Shown one piece after another: positions 50,506-59,261 of a stretch of DNA of 64,000 bases. The stretch comes from Rhodanobacter denitrificans (lineage in GTDB: Bacteria > Pseudomonadota > Gammaproteobacteria > Xanthomonadales > Rhodanobacteraceae). Under the pieces are notes generated by a model. It ran no database searches. It had not been told where the DNA came from and worked only from the letters and a program-made list of their open reading frames with translations. Position numbers and translations under genes: made by a program. Where the stretch lies: the NCBI GenBank assembly GCA_003241385.1, contig QFPO01000023.1, positions 29,372-93,371 of the forward strand. Reading direction: 5' to 3'. The first letter of the stretch is position 1. Each line of letters starts with the position of its first letter.

Positions 50506-51003
50506 ATGCCCGCCCTTCCGCGTCTGCTGCACTGCTCCTGGCTGCTCGCCGCCCTGCTCGCCAGCGGCTGCGCGACGCCGGTCTTCAAGAACGTCGCCAA
50601 CCGCATCGACGCCACGCCGGTCGACGTGCAGCGCGCGCCGGAGCGCTATGCCGATGCCGAGGTGGTCTGGGCCGGCCGCATCATCGCGGTCGACAACCGC
50701 GAGACCACGACCGAGGTCGAGCTGGTCGGCTATCCGATGGACCGCGCGCAGCGGCCGCTGCCCGAAGCGCGCACCGAGGGCCGCTTCATCCTGGTCCTGC
50801 CGGGTTACGTCGAGGCCTACGATTATCCGTCGGGCCGCTACGTCACGGTCCACGGTCGTCTGATCGGATCGCGCGTCAAGCCGATCCAGGAACGCGACTA
50901 CGTGTTCCCGCTGGTGCGCGCCGAAGCGGTCCACCTGTGGCCGTCGGGTTTCCAGTTCGACCGCCCGTCGATCAGCATCGGGGTTGGGGTCGGTATTCGC
51001 TGA
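50506..51003 (+). CDS. slp: Slp family outer membrane lipoprotein
   Basis: A 165-residue lipoprotein related to the starvation-induced Slp/YeaY of E. coli. The signal ends LLASGC, so Cys22 is the lipidated residue. The mature part has VDVQRAPERYADAEVVWAGRI, the typical Slp opening, TEVELVGYPMDRAQRPLP, GRFILVLPGYVEAYDYPSGRYVTVHG and a Trp-rich tail (VHLWPSGFQFD). Its role is in outer-membrane stability under starvation or acid stress in E. coli; here it is assumed. A TACAAT box lies 28 bases upstream. Confidence 0.9.
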   Translation: MPALPRLLHCSWLLAALLASGCATPVFKNVANRIDATPVDVQRAPERYADAEVVWAGRIIAVDNRETTTEVELVGYPMDRAQRPLPEARTEGRFILVLPGYVEAYDYPSGRYVTVHGRLIGSRVKPIQERDYVFPLVRAEAVHLWPSGFQFDRPSISIGVGVGIR

Positions 51004-51172
51004 CGGCACCGAGCCGCGCAGCGGGTCGCCGCGAACGGCCGCGCACCTCGCGCGTATCGATCGGCCCGATGCCGCCATGCGGCGCATCGAGTCCCGATGG
51101 AGGACGCACGCCGGCGGCGCGCCCGAGCGTCTGGCTCGATCGAACCGATCGGCAGCGGCGAGCGCCGCGCGC

Positions 51173-51556
51173 TCAGGTTTCCTGCGCGGCCAGGATGGCC
51201 TGCATGCGCTTGGACAGGCCGGCGCGTACCAGGTCGTAGGAGCGGCGCACGTGCGCTTCGAGGGTCCGGCTCGAGAACCGCTCCGGCTCGGCGACGCTGA
51301 TCCAGAACGCGCGCGCCATGTACGGGGCCGGCATCATGCCGGGCTGGTCGCTGAGCTCGAGAAAGCGCTCGGTGTCGACCTTGAACGAGACGCGGCCGCG
51401 CTCGTTGCCGAGCGTGCAGTAGACGACGAACATCTTGCCGCCGACGCTCCAGACCAGGTCGACCTCCCATTTGATCGAGCGGGTCGCGCCCGGCAGCGTC
51501 GCGCAGAGCGCATCGAGCTGCTCGATCGTCAAGGCGGTGGCGGCGGGCTTCTTCAT
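51173..51556 (-). CDS. MmcQ/YjbR family protein
   Basis: A 127-residue cytoplasmic protein with the YjbR (DUF419) fold, a double-wing DNA-binding-like domain. Typical segments are LPGATRSIKWEVDLVWSVGGKMFVV, FKVDTERFLELSDQPGMMPAPY and the terminal helix SYDLVRAGLSKRM, cited in parts. The function of the family is unresolved. The ATG at 51556 has GGGAGA 7 bases upstream; long in-frame extensions upstream are shadow sequence. It diverges from an acetyltransferase gene. Confidence 0.88.
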   Translation of the reverse strand: MKKPAATALTIEQLDALCATLPGATRSIKWEVDLVWSVGGKMFVVYCTLGNERGRVSFKVDTERFLELSDQPGMMPAPYMARAFWISVAEPERFSSRTLEAHVRRSYDLVRAGLSKRMQAILAAQET

Positions 51557-51682
51557 CGGGTCTCCCGGCGGGCACGCGTGAGGGCTGCAGCGTGAACATT
51601 CATGCAATGGTTCATGTTGCACTGCAAAATATACGCGTCTCGGTCGACAGCGGCCGCCGGCTGCCGCAGTGTAACCAAATCG

Positions 51683-52252
51683 ATGAACGACTATCTCTCC
51701 CCGATCCGGCCGCCGGTGACGCGTCCCGCGCCGCAGGCGCGGCCGCGCACCGGTGAGCCGTTCGTGACGCGCGACGGGCGCGAGGTGCTGATCCGGCCGA
51801 TCGACCCTTCCGACGTCGACGCACTGCGCCGCGCGTTCGCGCGGCTGACCCCCGATCAAGTCCATCAGCGCGTCTTCCATGCGATGAACGAGCTGCCCGA
51901 ACGCGTCGCGCGCTGGATGTGCAACGTCGATCCCGATCAGACCTATGCGATCGTCGCGACCGATCCGGACGGCGCCGAAATCCGCGGCGAAGCCCGCATC
52001 CATTGCGACTACGCCGCGGCCCTGGCCGAGTTTGCGATCGCGATCGACCCGGCCTGGACCAGCGTCGGCCTCGGTCAGGCGCTGATGACGCGGCTGATCG
52101 ACGAGGCGCGCCGGCGCGGTATGGCCGAGATCTGGGGCGACGTGCTCGCCGACAACGGCGCGATGATCGACCTCGTCACGCGCCTCGGTTTCCAGCGCCA
52201 GCGGCGCGCCGACGATGCCACCGTCGTGCGCGCCTGGCGCAGCCTGGCGTGA
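51683..52252 (+). CDS. GNAT-family N-acetyltransferase
   Basis: A 189-residue acetyltransferase. After a Pro-rich N-terminus come LIRPIDPSDVDALRRAFARL and VHQRVFHAMNELPERVARWM. The acetyl-CoA site SVGLGQALMTRLIDEARRRGM follows, then IWGDVLADNGAMIDLVTRLGF. The pattern resembles the GNAT domain attached to Pat-type protein acetyltransferases, but no acyl-CoA synthetase domain is present. The substrate is unknown. The ATG at 51683 is used; an ATG at 51602 would add 27 residues that look non-coding. Confidence 0.85.
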   Translation: MNDYLSPIRPPVTRPAPQARPRTGEPFVTRDGREVLIRPIDPSDVDALRRAFARLTPDQVHQRVFHAMNELPERVARWMCNVDPDQTYAIVATDPDGAEIRGEARIHCDYAAALAEFAIAIDPAWTSVGLGQALMTRLIDEARRRGMAEIWGDVLADNGAMIDLVTRLGFQRQRRADDATVVRAWRSLA

Positions 52253-52314
52253 GGTCGGCGCTTCGAAACTTATTGCAACACCGTGTGTTTCGGCCCGAAT
52301 TTTTGCGCCATACT

Positions 52315-52488
52315 CGTCCGGCCTTAGACAGACGTGATTGAGGTACAGGTCAAGGAAGATCCATCCGGTGCTCCGGTGAAGACGGTCGCGACTCGCAGCG
52401 ACCGACCCATCGCTTGGCACGCGGCGTGCAGCAGCAACGGAGGCTCACCCCTCGCATCGGGTGACCCCACCCCTGATCGAGGTCATCC
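52315..52488 (+). other. Structured leader upstream of the 62-residue protein gene
   Basis: A possible -10 (CATACT, 52309-52314) precedes about 170 bases containing several short hairpins: CGGTCGC/GCGACCG (52383-52404), GCACGC/GCGTGC (52417-52429) and TCACCC/GGGTGA (52445-52464). The last lies shortly before GAGG (52479-52482), the ribosome site of the next gene. No known riboswitch or RNA family was recognised. Confidence 0.35.
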
Positions 52489-52677
52489 ATGTCGAATGTA
52501 ATCCCCTATACATTCAACGACTTGTCTCGTCACGACGAGCACGAGCTGAAGATTCGCGCCTGGGAGGCCGTGATGGCCTCGGGCTTCCGCTGCGCCGAAC
52601 ATCAGCGGATCGAGGCTGAAATCCGCCGGCGCGCGTCCAAACCCGACACCAGCGCACGCCCGACGCCGTGGCGCTGA
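52489..52677 (+). CDS. Conserved-looking small protein of unknown function (62 aa)
   Basis: A 62-residue soluble protein starting SNVIPYTFNDLSRHDEHELK and ending RRRASKPDTSARPTPWR. The middle (IRAWEAVMASGFRCAEHQRI) looks helical with one cysteine. GAGG 6 bases before the ATG and the less biased, non-repetitive composition support real coding. It is preceded by an unusually long, hairpin-rich leader, which suggests post-transcriptional control. It lies alone between an acetyltransferase gene and mfd. No family was recognised. Confidence 0.65.
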   Translation: MSNVIPYTFNDLSRHDEHELKIRAWEAVMASGFRCAEHQRIEAEIRRRASKPDTSARPTPWR

Positions 52678-52836
52678 TCGGCCGCGTGCCGAGGGCCGCC
52701 CGGGCCGCACGCCGCGGCGGTTGCCACGCCGGCTGATCGCCGATCGCGGCCGGCGACTGCGCCGCGCCTGCTAGACTCCGGTTCTTTTTCGCGCTGGCAG
52801 GCGACCTGCCGGCGCTGCCGTCGTTCAGCACGCCCG

Positions 52837-55800
52837 ATGACCTCACCGATCGCCTCCACCCTGCTCCCGACTTCGCCCAAGCAACGCCGCTACTGGATCA
52901 CCCCGCCCGGCTCGGCCCTGTCCTGGCTGCTCGCGCAGACCGCGCGGCGCCATGCCGGCCTGGTGATCGCGGTGACGCGCGACACCCAGTCGGCGCATGC
53001 GCTGGAGACCGAGGTCGCGGCATTCGCCGGCGACGACGTGCCGGTGCTGCAGTTCCCGGACTGGGAAACGCTGCCGTACGACCTGTTCGCACCGCATCCG
53101 GACATCGTCTCGCAGCGCATCGCGACGCTGTACCGGCTGCCACAGCTCGAGCGCGGCGTGCTGGTCGTGCCGATCGCGACGCTGATGCAGCGACTGGCGC
53201 CGCGCAGCTACATCGGCGGCACCGGCCTGGTGCTCGAGCGCGGCCAGCGCCTGGATCTGGGCGACGAGCGGCGGCGCCTGGAGGCCGCCGGCTATCGCAA
53301 CGTGCCGCAGGTGCTCGAGCCCGGCGACTTCGCGGTGCGCGGCGCCCTGCTCGACGTGTTTCCGATGGGCAGCGTAAGTCCGTACCGCGTCGAGCTGTTC
53401 GACGAGGAGATCGAATCGATCCGCACGTTCGACCCGGACACGCAGCGCTCCGAGCTCAAGGTCGAGCAGGTGCGCCTGCTGCCGGGCCGCGAGTTCCCGC
53501 TGACCGAGGAATCGGCCAAGGCGTTCCGCGCGGTGCTGCGCGAGCGCTTTCCGATCGATCCGCGGCGCTGTCCGCTGTATCAGGACATCCGCGAGGGCGG
53601 CGCCCCGGCCGGCATCGAGTACTACCTGCCGCTGTTCTTCGAGCAGACCCAGACGCTGTTCGACTACCTCGCGCCGCAGGCCCTGTTCGTGCTCGACGCG
53701 CAGGCGCTCGACGCCGCCGAACCGTTCTTCGCGCAGGCCAGCGACCGCTACGAGCAGCGCGCGCACGACGTCGAGCGTCCGGTGCTGCCGCCGATCGAGC
53801 TGTACCTGTCGCCCGACCAGTTGCGCGAACGGCTGAACCAGCAGCTGCGCATCGAGCTGGTCGCGCGCGGCAGCAACGAACATGCGATCGACACCGGCAC
53901 GCAGCCGGTGCCGAACCTGCCGCTGCACGCCTCGCCCGAGATCGGCGCGGCCGAGCTCAAGCAGTTCCTGTCGGCCTATCCGGGCCGCGTATTGATCACG
54001 GCCGATTCGGCCGGCCGCCGCGAGACGCTGATCGAACAGCTCGACGCCGCCGGACTCAAGCCCGGCACGGTCGCCTCGTGGGCGGACTTCGCCGGCGGCG
54101 CCGGCCAGGGCGCGCATCTGACGATCACGGTCGCGCCGCTCGAGCGCGGCTTCGCGGTGACCTCGCCGCCGTTCGCGGTGCTGACCGAGCGCGAGCTGCT
54201 CGGCGAACGCGCGCAGCAGGCGCGCCGGCGCAAGCGTGCCGCGCGCGACCCCGAGGCGGTCATCCGCGACCTGTCCGAGCTGGCGATCGGCGCCCCGATC
54301 GTCCACGTCGATCACGGCGTCGGCCGCTATCAGGGCCTGATCAAGCTCGACATCGGCGGCGAAGGCGGCGAGTTCCTCGCGATCGAATACGCCAAGGGCG
54401 ACAAGCTGTACGTGCCGGTCGCGCAGCTGCAGCTGGTCAGCCGCTACTCGGGCACGCCGCCGGAGCTGGCGCCGCTGCATTCGCTCGGCGGCGACGCCTG
54501 GGAGCGCGCCAAGAAGCGCGCCGCCGAGAAGGTCCGCGACGTCGCCGCCGAGCTGCTCGCGATCTACGCGCAGCGCGAGGCGCGCGTCGGCCACGCGCTG
54601 CCGGTCGACCGCGCGCTCTACGAGCAGTTCGCGGCCGCGTTCCAGTTCGAGGAGACGCCCGACCAGCTGCAGGCGATCGAGGCCGTCATCGCCGATCTGG
54701 CGGCCGGCCGCGCGATGGACCGCGTCGTCTGCGGCGACGTCGGCTTCGGCAAGACCGAGGTGGCGCTGCGCGCCGCGTTCGTCGCCGCGACCGCCGGCAA
54801 GCAGGTGGCGATTCTCGCGCCGACCACGCTGCTCGCGCAGCAGCACTACCAGAACTTCCGCGACCGCCTCGCCGACTGGCCGATCCGCGTCGACGTGCTG
54901 TCGCGCTTCAAGTCGAAGAAGGAGACCGAGGCCGCGCTGGCCCGGCTCGCCGACGGCCAGATCGACATCATGATCGGCACGCACAAGCTGCTGCAGCCCG
55001 ACGTCAAGTTCAAGGACCTCGGCCTGGTGATCGTCGACGAGGAGCAGCGCTTCGGCGTGCGCCAGAAGGAGCAGCTCAAGAAGCTGCGCGCCGAGGTCGA
55101 CCTGCTGACGCTGACCGCCACGCCGATCCCGCGCACGCTCAACATGGCGATGGCCGGCCTGCGCGACCTGTCGATCATCGCGACGCCACCGGCGCACCGC
55201 CTGGCCGTCAAGACCTTCATCGGCAGCTGGGACCCGGCGCTGATCCGCGAGGCGTTCCAGCGCGAGCTGCAGCGCGGCGGCCAGGTCTATTTCCTGCACA
55301 ACGAGGTCGACACGATCGAGAAGACCGCGCGCGAACTCGAGACCCTGGTGCCCGACGCGCGCGTGCGCATCGCGCACGGCCAGATGGCCGAACGCGAGCT
55401 CGAGCAGGCGATGCTCGACTTCTACCGGCAGCGCTACAACGTGCTGGTCTGCACGACGATCATCGAATCGGGCATCGACGTGCCGACCGCCAACACGATC
55501 GTCATCAACCGCGCCGACCGTTTCGGACTGGCGCAGCTGCACCAGCTGCGCGGCCGCGTCGGCCGCTCGCATCACCGCGCCTATGCGTATCTGATCGTGC
55601 CGGACCACCGCTCGATCACCGCCGACGCCGAGAAGCGCCTGGAGGCGCTGGCCTCGCTCGAGGAACTCGGCGCCGGCTTCACGCTGGCCACGCACGATCT
55701 GGAGATCCGCGGCGCCGGCGAGCTGCTCGGCGAGGAACAGTCGGGCCAGATCGAGGAAGTCGGCTTCTCGCTGTACCGCGACATGCTCGACCGCGCGGTC

Positions 55801-56298
55801 AAGGCGCTCAAGTCCGGCAAGGTGCCCGATTTCGACCTGACCAGCGAGCACGAGGCCGAGATCGACCTGCACGTGCCGGCGCTGATCCCCGACGACTACC
55901 TGCCCGACGTCAATGCGCGGCTGACGCTGTACAAGCGCATCGCCAGCGCGACCGACGACGATCAACTGCGCGAGCTGCAGGTCGAGATGATCGATCGCTT
56001 CGGCCTGCTGCCCGAACCGGTCAAGCACCTGTTCGCGGTGACCTCGATCAAGCTGGCCGCCACGCCGCTGGGCGTGCGCAAGCTCGACCTGGGCGCCAAC
56101 GGTGGCCGGATCGTATTCACGGCCAAGCCGAACCTCGATCCGCTGACCGTGATCGGGCTGATCCAGTCGCAGCCGCGCGTGTTCGCGCTGGACGGCCAGG
56201 ACAAGCTGCGGATCAAGCTGGAGCTGCCGGGCGCCGCCGAACGCGTGCGCACCGCCAACGAGCTGCTGGCGATGCTGCGCGGCAAGCCGTCGCGGTGA
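52837..56298 (+). CDS. mfd: Transcription-repair coupling factor Mfd
   Basis: Mfd removes RNA polymerase stalled at DNA lesions and recruits UvrA. The 1153-residue product (1148 in E. coli) has the UvrB-like N-terminal modules (residues 15-330; FPDWETLPYDLFAPHPDIVSQRI), the RNA polymerase interaction domain around 480-560 (VHVDHGVGRYQGLIKLD), and the RecG-like motor with Walker A GDVGFGKTEVALRAA, the DEEQ box in IVDEEQRFGVRQKE, TATPIPRTLNMAM, and the TRG motif region before the C-terminal domain. All parts appear intact. The ATG at 52837 is the only reasonable start. TAGACT at 52772-52777 could be its -10. It overlaps the next gene by four bases. Confidence 0.97.
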   Translation: MTSPIASTLLPTSPKQRRYWITPPGSALSWLLAQTARRHAGLVIAVTRDTQSAHALETEVAAFAGDDVPVLQFPDWETLPYDLFAPHPDIVSQRIATLYRLPQLERGVLVVPIATLMQRLAPRSYIGGTGLVLERGQRLDLGDERRRLEAAGYRNVPQVLEPGDFAVRGALLDVFPMGSVSPYRVELFDEEIESIRTFDPDTQRSELKVEQVRLLPGREFPLTEESAKAFRAVLRERFPIDPRRCPLYQDIREGGAPAGIEYYLPLFFEQTQTLFDYLAPQALFVLDAQALDAAEPFFAQASDRYEQRAHDVERPVLPPIELYLSPDQLRERLNQQLRIELVARGSNEHAIDTGTQPVPNLPLHASPEIGAAELKQFLSAYPGRVLITADSAGRRETLIEQLDAAGLKPGTVASWADFAGGAGQGAHLTITVAPLERGFAVTSPPFAVLTERELLGERAQQARRRKRAARDPEAVIRDLSELAIGAPIVHVDHGVGRYQGLIKLDIGGEGGEFLAIEYAKGDKLYVPVAQLQLVSRYSGTPPELAPLHSLGGDAWERAKKRAAEKVRDVAAELLAIYAQREARVGHALPVDRALYEQFAAAFQFEETPDQLQAIEAVIADLAAGRAMDRVVCGDVGFGKTEVALRAAFVAATAGKQVAILAPTTLLAQQHYQNFRDRLADWPIRVDVLSRFKSKKETEAALARLADGQIDIMIGTHKLLQPDVKFKDLGLVIVDEEQRFGVRQKEQLKKLRAEVDLLTLTATPIPRTLNMAMAGLRDLSIIATPPAHRLAVKTFIGSWDPALIREAFQRELQRGGQVYFLHNEVDTIEKTARELETLVPDARVRIAHGQMAERELEQAMLDFYRQRYNVLVCTTIIESGIDVPTANTIVINRADRFGLAQLHQLRGRVGRSHHRAYAYLIVPDHRSITADAEKRLEALASLEELGAGFTLATHDLEIRGAGELLGEEQSGQIEEVGFSLYRDMLDRAVKALKSGKVPDFDLTSEHEAEIDLHVPALIPDDYLPDVNARLTLYKRIASATDDDQLRELQVEMIDRFGLLPEPVKHLFAVTSIKLAATPLGVRKLDLGANGGRIVFTAKPNLDPLTVIGLIQSQPRVFALDGQDKLRIKLELPGAAERVRTANELLAMLRGKPSR

Positions 56299-56789
56299 GC
56301 GTGCCCGCGCCGCCGCTGCATCCGCGTGCGGCCGAGCTGATCGCGCGGCTCGCGCTCGAACCGCATGTCGAGGGCGGCCGCTTCCGCCGCCTCCACGCCT
56401 CGACGCAGCCCTCGGCGCGACCGCCGCGGCCGGCCGTCACCTCGATCCACTACCTGCTGGCCGCCGGCGAGCTCAGCCGCTGGCATCAGGTCGACGCCGA
56501 CGAGATCTGGCATTTCCTCGAGGGCGATCCGCTCGAACTGCTGTGCTTCGACGCCGCACACGGACGCCTCGAACGGCGGCGTCTCGGCCCGCTATCGGCC
56601 GATCAGACGCCGGTGATCGTGATCGAAGCTGGCCGCTGGCAGGCCGCGCGTCCGCTCGGCGCGTATACGCTGACCGGCTGCACGGTCGCGCCGGGTTTCG
56701 ATTACGGCGGCTATCGCCTGCTCGACGCTGCGCCGGCGGTCGCCGAGCGGCTGCGCGCACTGGCGCCGGACCTGCTCGAGCTGGCCTGA
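56295..56789 (+). CDS. Cupin family protein (DUF985)
   Basis: A 164-residue protein of the YML079w/DUF985 cupin family. Visible segments are LALEPHVEGGRFRRLH, TSIHYLLAAGELSRWHQVDADEIWHFLEGDPLELL (given in part in typical databases as the cupin core), VIEAGRWQAARPLGAYTLTGCTVAPGFDY and a C-terminal helix. The function is unknown; such proteins bind small ligands or sugars in crystal structures. The GTG start at 56295 overlaps the mfd stop (GTGA), indicating coupling. A second GTG at 56301 is possible. Confidence 0.85.
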   Translation: MSVPAPPLHPRAAELIARLALEPHVEGGRFRRLHASTQPSARPPRPAVTSIHYLLAAGELSRWHQVDADEIWHFLEGDPLELLCFDAAHGRLERRRLGPLSADQTPVIVIEAGRWQAARPLGAYTLTGCTVAPGFDYGGYRLLDAAPAVAERLRALAPDLLELA

Positions 56790-56853
56790 CCGTCGACGCC
56801 GGTGCGTGTCGCGCCGCGGCTCGCGTATCGCGAGGCGGCGAGCTGACGCGTTC

Positions 56854-57435
56854 TCAGCTGAAGTACGGATTCTGGCCGGTCGCGTGATCGGTCGCGTCGC
56901 GCACGCCGCTGATCTCCGGCACGCGCTGTCGCAGCGTCTGCTCGATGCCGTTGCGCAGGGTCGTGTCGACCATGCCGCAGCCGTGGCAGCCGCCGCCGAA
57001 CTGCAGCACCGCGATGCCCTCGCCGGTCAGTTCGCGCAGGCTGACGCGGCCACCGTGCGAGGCCAGCTGCGGATTGATCTCGGTTTCGATGACGTGGCGG
57101 ACGCGCTCGACGACGCTGGCATCGGCCGCCAGCGGCGCACCGCGCAGCGCCGGCGCGCGGATCGTCAGCTGGCCGCCGGTCGCGTCGCGGACGAAGTCGA
57201 CTTCGGCGCCGTCCAGGAACGGCACACTGGTGCCCTCCACGTACAGCGAGAAGCCGCGGCATTCCACTTCCCATTCGTCGCCGTGCAGGTCGGCCGGCTC
57301 GCAGAACTCGAGCTGGCAGTCGCCCTGCGGCGTACCGGGATGGACCGCGCGCAGGCGGATGCCGAGGTCGGCGATCTCCTGCTGCTCGATCAGACGGCGG
57401 AAGTGGTCCTGGGCGGTGTCGGATAGGACGATCAT
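56854..57435 (-). CDS. nfuA: Fe-S biogenesis protein NfuA
   Basis: NfuA carries 4Fe-4S clusters to client proteins. The 193-residue protein (191 in E. coli) has an N-terminal degenerate A-type domain (LSDTAQDHFRRLIEQQE onward) that lacks the usual three cysteines and a C-terminal Nfu domain with Cys150 and Cys153 in GGGCHGCGMVDTTL. The C-terminal end ISGVRDATDHATGQNPYFS is highly typical. It converges with the cupin gene and diverges from phhB. Together with sufE it shows the cell relies on SUF-type assembly, though other suf genes lie elsewhere. Confidence 0.95.
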   Translation of the reverse strand: MIVLSDTAQDHFRRLIEQQEIADLGIRLRAVHPGTPQGDCQLEFCEPADLHGDEWEVECRGFSLYVEGTSVPFLDGAEVDFVRDATGGQLTIRAPALRGAPLAADASVVERVRHVIETEINPQLASHGGRVSLRELTGEGIAVLQFGGGCHGCGMVDTTLRNGIEQTLRQRVPEISGVRDATDHATGQNPYFS

Positions 57436-57550
57436 GGTGCGGAGTCTAGCAGTCGGCGAAGGGCGCCCGCGGGGGCGAGGTGTCGCGCATTGGATGGCCT
57501 TCCATCGGATCGGATCGCCCGAACGGCGGCGGCGCGCGCGGCCGAACGCC

Positions 57551-57556
57551 TATACT
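57551..57556 (+). promoter_or_regulatory. Putative -10 element of phhB
   Basis: TATACT (five of six consensus bases) lies 31 bases upstream of the GTG start. The -35 is not evident. Confidence 0.4.
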
Positions 57557-57587
57557 CGCGTGTTCTGCCGATCCGATGGAGGACGCC

Positions 57588-57926
57588 GTGACCCTGACCG
57601 AGCTTCAGTCCCAGCCATGCCAGCCGCGCAAGGGCAAGGAGCACGCCCTCGACAATGCGGCCATCGACGCCCATCTCAAGCTGCTGCCGGGCTGGAGCCG
57701 CGGCGAGGACGGCGAGTCGATCGTCAAGACGTTCCGTTTCGAGGACTTCCACCGGACGATGGCCTTCGTCAACGCGCTGGCCTGGATCGCCCATACGCAG
57801 GACCACCATCCGGATCTGGAAGTGAGCTACGCGCGCGTCCACGTGCGCTACTCGACGCACGACGTCGGCGGTCTCTCGCTGAACGACTTCATCTGCGCGG
57901 CGCGCACCGAAGCCTTGTTCAGCTGA
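57588..57926 (+). CDS. phhB: 4a-hydroxytetrahydrobiopterin dehydratase (pterin-4a-carbinolamine dehydratase)
   Basis: This enzyme dehydrates the 4a-carbinolamine form of tetrahydropterin during phenylalanine hydroxylation. The 112-residue length and motifs fit: LPGWSRGEDGESIVKTFRFEDF, AFVNALAWIAHTQDHHPDLEVSY with the catalytic histidines, and STHDVGGLSLNDFICAART, cited in part. A GTG start at 57588 is chosen because GGAGG lies 5 bases upstream; an ATG at 57576 overlaps that site. No phenylalanine hydroxylase gene is in the window. The 3' end overlaps the convergent rluC by 8 bases. Confidence 0.92.
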   Translation: MTLTELQSQPCQPRKGKEHALDNAAIDAHLKLLPGWSRGEDGESIVKTFRFEDFHRTMAFVNALAWIAHTQDHHPDLEVSYARVHVRYSTHDVGGLSLNDFICAARTEALFS

Positions 57927-58875
57927 GACGGTCGAGCACCTCGCGCAGCGCGTCGGGCAGCGGCGCCGAGAACCCGTAGCTGCGCTCGCCGATCGAGAAC
58001 TCGAAGCGCGCCGCATGCAGGAACAGCCGGCGCAGGCCGGCCTCGCGCATGCGGCGGTTGAACTCGCGCGAGCCGTACTTTTCGTCGCCGGCCAGCGGAT
58101 GGCCGATGTGCGCGCAGTGGACGCGGATCTGGTGCGTGCGGCCGGTCTCCAGCGCGATCTGCGTGAACGTGGCGTCCGCGTACTGCTCGATCTGAAGCAG
58201 ATGCGAGCGTGACGGCTTGCCGTCCGGGTCGACCCGGACCATGCGCTCGCCGCCCTGCAGCACCGACTTGCGCAGCGGCGCGTCGACGGTCAGGCGCGCC
58301 TGCGGCAGGCGCCCCTCGAGCAATGCCAGGTAGTGCTTGCTGACGCGCCCCTCGCGGATCTCGGTCTGCAGCGCGGTCAGCGCCGAGCGCCGCCGCGCCA
58401 GCACCAGCACGCCGCTGGTGTCGCGGTCCAGCCGATGCACCAGCTCCAGCGTGTCGCGCGGCCGCGCCGCGCGCAGCAGCTCGATCGCGCCGAAACTGAC
58501 GCCGCTGCCGCCGTGGCTGGCGACGCCGGACGGCTTGTCGATGACGAGGAAGTCGCGATCCTCGTGGATGATCGTGGCCTCGACGCGTTCAGCTTGCTCC
58601 GGCGGCGGCGTCGCGGTCTCGCGCTCGGCGGTCCGCACCGGCGGCAGCCGCACTTCGTCGCCGGCCGCCAGCCGCCGGTCCGGCTTGGCCCGTTTGCCGT
58701 TCACGCGGACCTGCCCGGTCCGCAAAAGCCGGTAGATCAGGCTCTTGGGCACCCCCTTCAGGCGGGTCGCCAGGAAGTTGTCGAGGCGCTGCCCCTCGCG
58801 ATCGGCCGGCACGGCCACCTTCTGTACGCCCGGAACCGGGATTTCCTCGGGCGAATCGGCCGAAGTGCGCGTCAT
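57919..58875 (-). CDS. rluC: 23S rRNA pseudouridine synthase RluC
   Basis: RluC modifies uridines 955, 2504 and 2580 of 23S rRNA (E. coli numbering). The 318-residue protein has an S4 domain at about residues 29-80 and the RluA-family core with VHRLDRDTSGVL, where Asp150 is the nucleophile, and ALETGRTHQIRVHCAHIGHPL. The assignment as RluC rather than RluD or RluA rests on the classical divergent position next to rne. The ATG at 58875 follows the promoter region shared with rne. The 3' end overlaps phhB by 8 bases. Confidence 0.93.
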   Translation of the reverse strand: MTRTSADSPEEIPVPGVQKVAVPADREGQRLDNFLATRLKGVPKSLIYRLLRTGQVRVNGKRAKPDRRLAAGDEVRLPPVRTAERETATPPPEQAERVEATIIHEDRDFLVIDKPSGVASHGGSGVSFGAIELLRAARPRDTLELVHRLDRDTSGVLVLARRRSALTALQTEIREGRVSKHYLALLEGRLPQARLTVDAPLRKSVLQGGERMVRVDPDGKPSRSHLLQIEQYADATFTQIALETGRTHQIRVHCAHIGHPLAGDEKYGSREFNRRMREAGLRRLFLHAARFEFSIGERSYGFSAPLPDALREVLDRLS

Positions 58876-58877
58876 TA

Positions 58878-58907
58878 TTGGAGATTTCCGGGGTCCACTG
58901 TTAGTAT
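58878..58907 (+). promoter_or_regulatory. Putative promoter of rne
   Basis: TTGGAG (58878-58883) is followed after 17 or 18 bases by TTAGTA/TAGTAT (58901-58907). The start would lie near 58914, leaving a leader of about 350 bases. It overlaps the rluC start region on the other strand. Confidence 0.5.
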
Positions 58908-59261
58908 GCTGCGGCGCATTGCGCCAGTTCCGAGCCCCCGTTTCTTCTCGGGGAGCCCGGCAACCTCGGGGCGCACGCGACCGTGGCGACCCGTCGGGCA
59001 CCGCCCTCCGGCTCCGTAGGAGCGTTGGGCGGGAAGCGCGGGCATCGTAGCGGTTCGAGTCGGAGATTGCCCGTTGCCGGAACGGCGGCGGGGGTCTCCG
59101 GATGTGCGGCAACCCCATGACCGCCGGCGCGTGGAAGCGCGGGCACTGAACGAACGAAACGGCGCTCCTGAGGCCGATGCCCGCGAAAGGCGGGTGACGC
59201 AGCGCGAACGATTCCAGCGCGCCGCGCGGCAGCAGTCGAGCGCTTGTGAAAGGAACCTACA
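58908..59261 (+). other. Long 5' leader of rne
   Basis: The stretch between the putative rne promoter and the ATG holds no gene. It contains GC-rich inverted segments, such as CCCCG...CGGGG near 58938-58955, and would form several hairpins. In E. coli the rne leader binds RNase E and drives autoregulation; a similar role here is inferred from position, not from a matching motif. Confidence 0.45.

Noticed and set aside
57576..57587. ATG at 57576 as the phhB start
   Set aside because: It lies on top of the GGAGG ribosome site that serves the GTG at 57588.
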